Positions 5,748-9,042 of a DNA stretch of 9,042 nucleotides are shown one piece after another. The stretch is from Cyanobacteria bacterium UBA3803. Its GTDB lineage: Bacteria > Cyanobacteriota > Vampirovibrionia > Gastranaerophilales > Gastranaerophilaceae. The stretch is taken from assembly GCA_002369055.1 (NCBI GenBank), contig DFEL01000142.1, positions 1 through 9,042 of the forward strand. The letters are read 5' to 3'. The position numbers and the translations under genes are program-made. Under the pieces are notes generated by a model. That model was given only the letters and a program-made list of their open reading frames with translations, made no database searches and was not told the DNA's origin. The stretch's first letter is position 1; the number at the start of each line of letters is the position of its first letter.

Positions 5748-7217
5748 TTAACAATCCTTAACAAATCCTTCTATTTTACTAACCATAACGTTTTCAAAGC
5801 GTTCACAATCTTCTTTTGTTTTTGCTTCAAAACGCAGAGTAAACACAGGCTCAGTATTACTTTGTCTTACAAGAGCAAACCCGCCATCAAACACAATTCT
5901 CATACCATCAATAGTTATAATATCTTTAATTTTTGAACCAAACATATCTTTATTTTTATCAACATATTCTTCAAATTTAGATAAAACTGTTTTTTTATGT
6001 TCATTAGGACATGCCAAACGAACCTCTTGTGATGAATAAATTTTATTAAATGGTTCCAGTAAATTTTCAACCTTGAAAGAAGGATTTACTTTTTTATGTT
6101 TTGCAACAATTTCAATAATTCTGCAACCTGCGTAAACTGCATCATCAAAACCATAGTAACGGTCTTTAAAGAATGTATGTCCGCTCATTTCACCTGCAAG
6201 AACTGCGTTTGTTTCTTTCATTTTTGCTTTTATATAGCCATGACCAGTTCTACACATTATAGCAGTTGCACCTAAATTATTAATTGTATCAAAAAGTACT
6301 TGAGAGCATTTAACTTCCGAAACAACAACAGGTTTTATACCTGTATCTTTATATTTTTCTATTACATCCAGTGCATAAATTAACAATAATTTATCACCTG
6401 TCATAGAATGTCCTTGAGAATCAATAACACCAATTCTGTCACTATCACCGTCAAATGCAATTCCAAAATCTGCGTTATTATCAACAACTGCTTTTTTAAT
6501 ATCATCTAAAGTTTTTTCATCACTTGGATTTGGGTGATGATTTGGAAATTTCCCGTCAGGATTGGAATATAATTCGATAACTTCACAGCCTAAAGAACGA
6601 TATAAAGAAGGTGCAACAACCCCACCTGTACCATTTGCACTATCAACAACAATTTTAATACCTTCACCAATTCTTCCGAATTTTAATTTCATAACGTCAA
6701 TATAATCAGGAATTAAGTCATATTCCTCTTTTTTACCAAAAGTATGTGATAACATAGACTCTTTACTTACTTCTGCTACAATTTTAAGCAAGTCTTGTAT
6801 AGCCTGTTCACCTTCTATTTGACCGTTAAAAGTCATTTTTAAACCATTGTATTGACTTGGATTATGGCTTGCCGTAACAATTAATGCTCCATCTATATCA
6901 TTGCCGTCCGTAACGTTCGCATTTACCCCCACAACATCAGAATAGTATCCGATAGGTGTTGGAGCAAGACCTAAATCTACAATGTTTGCACCTGCTGACG
7001 TAACTCCGCTAACAATAGCTTTTGCAAGTGCTGGAGAATGATTACGTGCATCTCGGCACACTGTAACCCATAAATCTTTTGTTTCTTTTTCTGCCAATTT
7101 TGCAATATATCTTATGTATGCCTTTCCGACAAAGAAATATAGTTCTTCCGTAACATCTTTACCATATATACCTCTAATATCATTTTTGCCAAATGCACTA
7201 TCCCACTTTGTCAACAT
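5748..7217 (-). CDS. Phosphoglucomutase/phosphomannomutase (alpha-D-phosphohexomutase)
   Basis: Interconverts hexose 6-phosphate and hexose 1-phosphate in the cytoplasm, supplying GDP-mannose or UDP/dTDP-glucose routes to surface glycans. All four family sites are present (numbering from the upstream ATG at 7223): phosphoserine loop TASHNP (117-122, Ser119), metal loop DGDSDR (258-263), sugar-selecting loop GEMSGH (344-349) and phosphate-binding RQSNTEP (453-459). GEMSGH is the form seen in bifunctional AlgC/ManB-type enzymes, so glucose and mannose phosphates are both possible. Length fits the family (about 450-500). I chose the ATG at 7217: GGAGG (7230-7226) is 8 bases from it but only 2 from the ATG at 7223, which would add just Met-Lys. 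The gene is divergent from the permease across about 49 bases and may serve the glycosyltransferases in this window. Confidence 0.95.
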   Translation of the reverse strand: MLTKWDSAFGKNDIRGIYGKDVTEELYFFVGKAYIRYIAKLAEKETKDLWVTVCRDARNHSPALAKAIVSGVTSAGANIVDLGLAPTPIGYYSDVVGVNANVTDGNDIDGALIVTASHNPSQYNGLKMTFNGQIEGEQAIQDLLKIVAEVSKESMLSHTFGKKEEYDLIPDYIDVMKLKFGRIGEGIKIVVDSANGTGGVVAPSLYRSLGCEVIELYSNPDGKFPNHHPNPSDEKTLDDIKKAVVDNNADFGIAFDGDSDRIGVIDSQGHSMTGDKLLLIYALDVIEKYKDTGIKPVVVSEVKCSQVLFDTINNLGATAIMCRTGHGYIKAKMKETNAVLAGEMSGHTFFKDRYYGFDDAVYAGCRIIEIVAKHKKVNPSFKVENLLEPFNKIYSSQEVRLACPNEHKKTVLSKFEEYVDKNKDMFGSKIKDIITIDGMRIVFDGGFALVRQSNTEPVFTLRFEAKTKEDCERFENVMVSKIEGFVKDC

Positions 7218-7246
7218 TTTCATATCCTCCGTTTTTTATATATAAT
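7217..7246 (+). promoter_or_regulatory. Candidate promoter for the permease-nucleotidase unit
   Basis: TATAAT (7241-7246) is an exact -10; TTTTCA (7217-7222, 4 of 6) stands 18 bases upstream as a possible -35. Transcription would begin about 7253, leaving roughly 14 bases of leader. The -35 would lie within the first codons of the divergent phosphohexomutase gene. Confidence 0.4.
7226..7230 (-). promoter_or_regulatory. Strong ribosome binding site that moves the phosphohexomutase start inward
   Basis: GGAGG on the minus strand ends 8 bases before the ATG at 7217-7215 and only 2 bases before the ATG at 7223-7221. The spacing favours the inner start, shortening the protein to 489 residues. Confidence 0.7.
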
Positions 7247-7271
7247 ATTATCATAAAGACGGGGATATGAA
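7242..7271 (-). promoter_or_regulatory. Candidate promoter for the phosphohexomutase, overlapping the divergent one
   Basis: Minus-strand TATTAT (7247-7242, 5 of 6) with TTCATA (7271-7266, 4 of 6) 18 bases upstream. Its -35 falls on the first codon of the permease and its -10 overlaps the plus-strand TATAAT, so two face-to-face promoters would share one AT-rich core. Confidence 0.3.
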
Positions 7272-8151
7272 GAATAATTTATCAAAAATTTTAAACGAAC
7301 AATATTTGGCAGGATACATTTTTATCTTACCTGCATTAGTTGGAACTTTTGTTTTTATTATAATTCCTATTTTTTGCTCATTCGGATTAAGTTTTACGAA
7401 ATGGGATTTGCTAAACGAAATAAAATTCATAGGACTTCAAAATTATAAAGATGTATTTACAGAGCCTGCTTTGTTAAAGATTATAATTAATACATTTGTT
7501 TATGCGATTAGCACTACGATTTTCGGAGTTATTATTCCGCTAATTCTAGCATATATTATAAATTTAAAAATCAAAGGCAGCGAGTTTTTCAAGACTGCGT
7601 ATTTTCTTCCGTTTGTAACCCCTATGATAGTCATAGGAATAATTTGGGAATGGATATTTGACCCAAACATTGGAATATTAAACAGTATTTTAAAATTGCA
7701 CATTAATTGGCTCTATGATACTAATTTTGCAATGCCTGCACTAATAATTGTATCTGTTTGGAAATTAATAGGCTATAATATGATTATATTTCTATCAGGG
7801 TTTAGCACATTAAATAATGATTTGCTTGAGGCCTCAAAAATTGACGGTGCAAATGAATATGAAACTTTTAAATACGTTACGGTTCCATTGCTTTCACCAA
7901 CAATATTTTTTGTGGTAATAATAACTGCAATCAGCTCTTTTCAAGTATTTGACTTGATTTATGTAATGACGCAAGGCGGGCCATTGGACAGCACAAACGT
8001 TTTAGTTTATTCTATATATAAAAATGCCTTTGAATACTTTAATATAGGAAAAGCAAGTGCATTGGCTTATGTTTTATTTGCTATTATACTTGTATTAACG
8101 CTATTTCAATGGCATATAAGAAAAAAATTAGTGTATTTGGAGAAAGATTAA
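7267..8151 (+). CDS. Sugar ABC transporter permease, MalF/UgpA type
   Basis: A 294-residue inner-membrane protein with six predicted spans (about 15-35, 72-97, 108-128, 155-178, 212-232, 262-282). The cytoplasmic coupling motif EASKIDGANEYETFKYVTVP (188-207) matches the EAA loop of carbohydrate-type permeases, Glu188-Ala-Ser with Asp193-Gly-Ala, which docks the ATPase. Further family marks are FLPFVTP (113-119), WEWIFDPNIGILN (127-139) and MTQGGP (234-239). It would form a channel with a second permease, an ATPase and a binding protein, none of which is visible here; substrate cannot be read. The start is preceded by GGGG (7261-7264) only 2 bases away, an unusually tight site, and no other in-frame Met is near. 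The stop overlaps the next gene by one base (TAATG), indicating translational coupling with the secreted nucleotidase. Confidence 0.92.
   Translation: MKNNLSKILNEQYLAGYIFILPALVGTFVFIIIPIFCSFGLSFTKWDLLNEIKFIGLQNYKDVFTEPALLKIIINTFVYAISTTIFGVIIPLILAYIINLKIKGSEFFKTAYFLPFVTPMIVIGIIWEWIFDPNIGILNSILKLHINWLYDTNFAMPALIIVSVWKLIGYNMIIFLSGFSTLNNDLLEASKIDGANEYETFKYVTVPLLSPTIFFVVIITAISSFQVFDLIYVMTQGGPLDSTNVLVYSIYKNAFEYFNIGKASALAYVLFAIILVLTLFQWHIRKKLVYLEKD
8139..8142 (+). promoter_or_regulatory. Ribosome binding site of the nucleotidase-like gene
   Basis: GGAG inside the last codons of the permease lies 8 bases before the ATG at 8151 and supports that start and coupled translation. Confidence 0.7.
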
Positions 8152-9042
8152 TGAAAAAGATTATTTTAATATTCGGTTTACTTGTATATAATATTTGTTT
8201 TGCTTCTGAAATAACAATCCTACACACAAGCGACACTCATGGCAGAATTTCGCCTATTGAATACAAAGGAGTAAAAAACAGCGGTGGTTTTTCAAGACGT
8301 GTAACATTCGTAAATGACATGAGAAAAACTAACAAGAATATTCTACTTCTTGACAGCGGAGATTATTTTCAAGGTTCATTATATTACAGACTTGATTACG
8401 GAAAATCTGGGGCAAAATTAATGCCATACATAAATTACGATGCAGTGGCACTTGGAAATCACGAATTTGACAATGGAATAAAAATATTAAAAAGAAATAT
8501 AAAACTTTCTAAAACTCAATTTATAACCTCAAATGTTCATTTCAAAGACAAATACTTACAAAAAGCAGTAAAACCATACATTTTAAAAGAATTTGACGGG
8601 GAAAAATATCTTATAATTGGAGCAACAACATCAGAACTATCAAATTTGGCAAATACAAAAGAATTAACCGTAACAAATCCGATAGATGAAATAAATAAAA
8701 TTATAAAACAAGTTCCACATGATAAAGTTATAATACTATCTCACTGCGGCCTCGATGAAGATAGAGCAATTGCAAAAGCAATTCCGCAAATTGATTTAAT
8801 ACTTGGAGGACATAATCACTATTTTTTTACAACACCGGATTATACAGGTAAAACCCCGATAATACAAGATGGAGAATTTGGTATAAGGGTAGGGATAATT
8901 GATTTTGATAAAAAATTAAAACACTTTACATACAAAAATATAACTTCCGAACTTAAAACCAATAATGACGTTGATATACAAATTGCAAAATTAGACAAAA
9001 AAAACAAGAAAGTTACAAATGAAGTTGTTGCAGCATCAAACA
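8151..9042 (+). CDS. Secreted 5'-nucleotidase / calcineurin-like phosphoesterase (C-terminus cut by the window edge)
   Basis: The frame is open from ATG 8151 to the right edge (297 complete residues). A Sec signal peptide is clear: MKK, a hydrophobic core (4-16) and a likely cleavage after CFA (residue 18). The N-terminal metallophosphoesterase domain carries all di-metal ligand motifs of the UshA/CD73 family: DTHGR (28-32, Asp28, His30), GDYFQG (70-75, Asp71), GNHEFD (102-107, Asn103, His104), SHCG (197-200, His198) and GGHNH (219-223, His221, His223). The family hydrolyses nucleotides, UDP-sugars or cyclic nucleotides outside the cytoplasm; the substrate-binding C-terminal domain that sets specificity is beyond the edge. 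The ATG overlaps the permease stop by one base with GGAG 8 bases upstream, so the two are one operon. This suggests phosphate release coupled to uptake of the freed sugar or nucleoside, an inference. Confidence 0.93.
   Translation, partial: MKKIILIFGLLVYNICFASEITILHTSDTHGRISPIEYKGVKNSGGFSRRVTFVNDMRKTNKNILLLDSGDYFQGSLYYRLDYGKSGAKLMPYINYDAVALGNHEFDNGIKILKRNIKLSKTQFITSNVHFKDKYLQKAVKPYILKEFDGEKYLIIGATTSELSNLANTKELTVTNPIDEINKIIKQVPHDKVIILSHCGLDEDRAIAKAIPQIDLILGGHNHYFFTTPDYTGKTPIIQDGEFGIRVGIIDFDKKLKHFTYKNITSELKTNNDVDIQIAKLDKKNKKVTNEVVAASN

Noticed and set aside
5703..5936. Open frame of 77 codons on the plus strand
   Set aside because: Mostly antisense to the end of the phosphohexomutase; no ribosome site, composition typical of AT-rich noise.
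7500..7703. Open frame of 67 codons on the minus strand
   Set aside because: Antisense within the ABC permease gene, without a start signal.
8151..8220. Lipoprotein signal in the nucleotidase-like protein (Cys16)
   Set aside because: The residues before Cys (Tyr-Asn-Ile) do not fit a lipobox; cleavage after CFA is more likely.

Overview
The window is very AT-rich with the standard genetic code. It carries eight genes plus one truncated gene at each edge's strand block, arranged in short, frequently switching transcription units with mostly clear Shine-Dalgarno sites. The gene content (two GT-C type membrane glycosyltransferases, a phosphoglucomutase/phosphomannomutase, a sugar ABC permease and a secreted 5'-nucleotidase-like enzyme), the AT bias and several lineage-specific-looking proteins suggest a host-associated bacterium. 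My best guess is a gut Melainabacteria/Gastranaerophilales-type organism, but low-GC Firmicutes cannot be excluded from the sequence alone. I see no tRNA, rRNA, CRISPR array or insertion sequence.

Layout, left to right: (1) 1-581, minus strand: the N-terminal part of an acidic, then coiled-coil protein of unknown function, cut by the left edge. (2) 676-3536, plus strand: two tandem paralogous multi-pass membrane proteins with glycosyltransferase family 39-like motifs, 2 bases apart, ending in an 11-bp perfect hairpin. (3) 3570-5658: an island of unrecognised genes, namely a 130-residue hydrophilic protein (minus), a 285-base divergent control region rich in ACATG repeats and inverted repeats, a 59-residue helical small protein that is easy to miss (plus, 4248-4427), a perfect 36-base palindromic bidirectional terminator, and a 374-residue Ala-rich protein with a glycine-zipper membrane domain (minus). 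(4) 5748-7217, minus strand: an alpha-D-phosphohexomutase with every catalytic motif intact. (5) 7267-9042, plus strand: a MalF/UgpA-type sugar ABC permease translationally coupled to a signal-peptide-bearing calcineurin-like 5'-nucleotidase that runs off the right edge.

How the genes may work together (inference): the phosphohexomutase makes hexose-1-phosphate precursors for nucleotide sugars, the two GT-C proteins transfer lipid-linked sugars to cell-surface acceptors, and the permease/nucleotidase unit takes up or salvages phosphorylated or nucleotide-linked sugars. The three unknown proteins between 3570 and 5658 are the least explained part of the window. Their setting (own promoters, strong terminators, no metabolic partners) suggests stand-alone, possibly lineage-specific functions.
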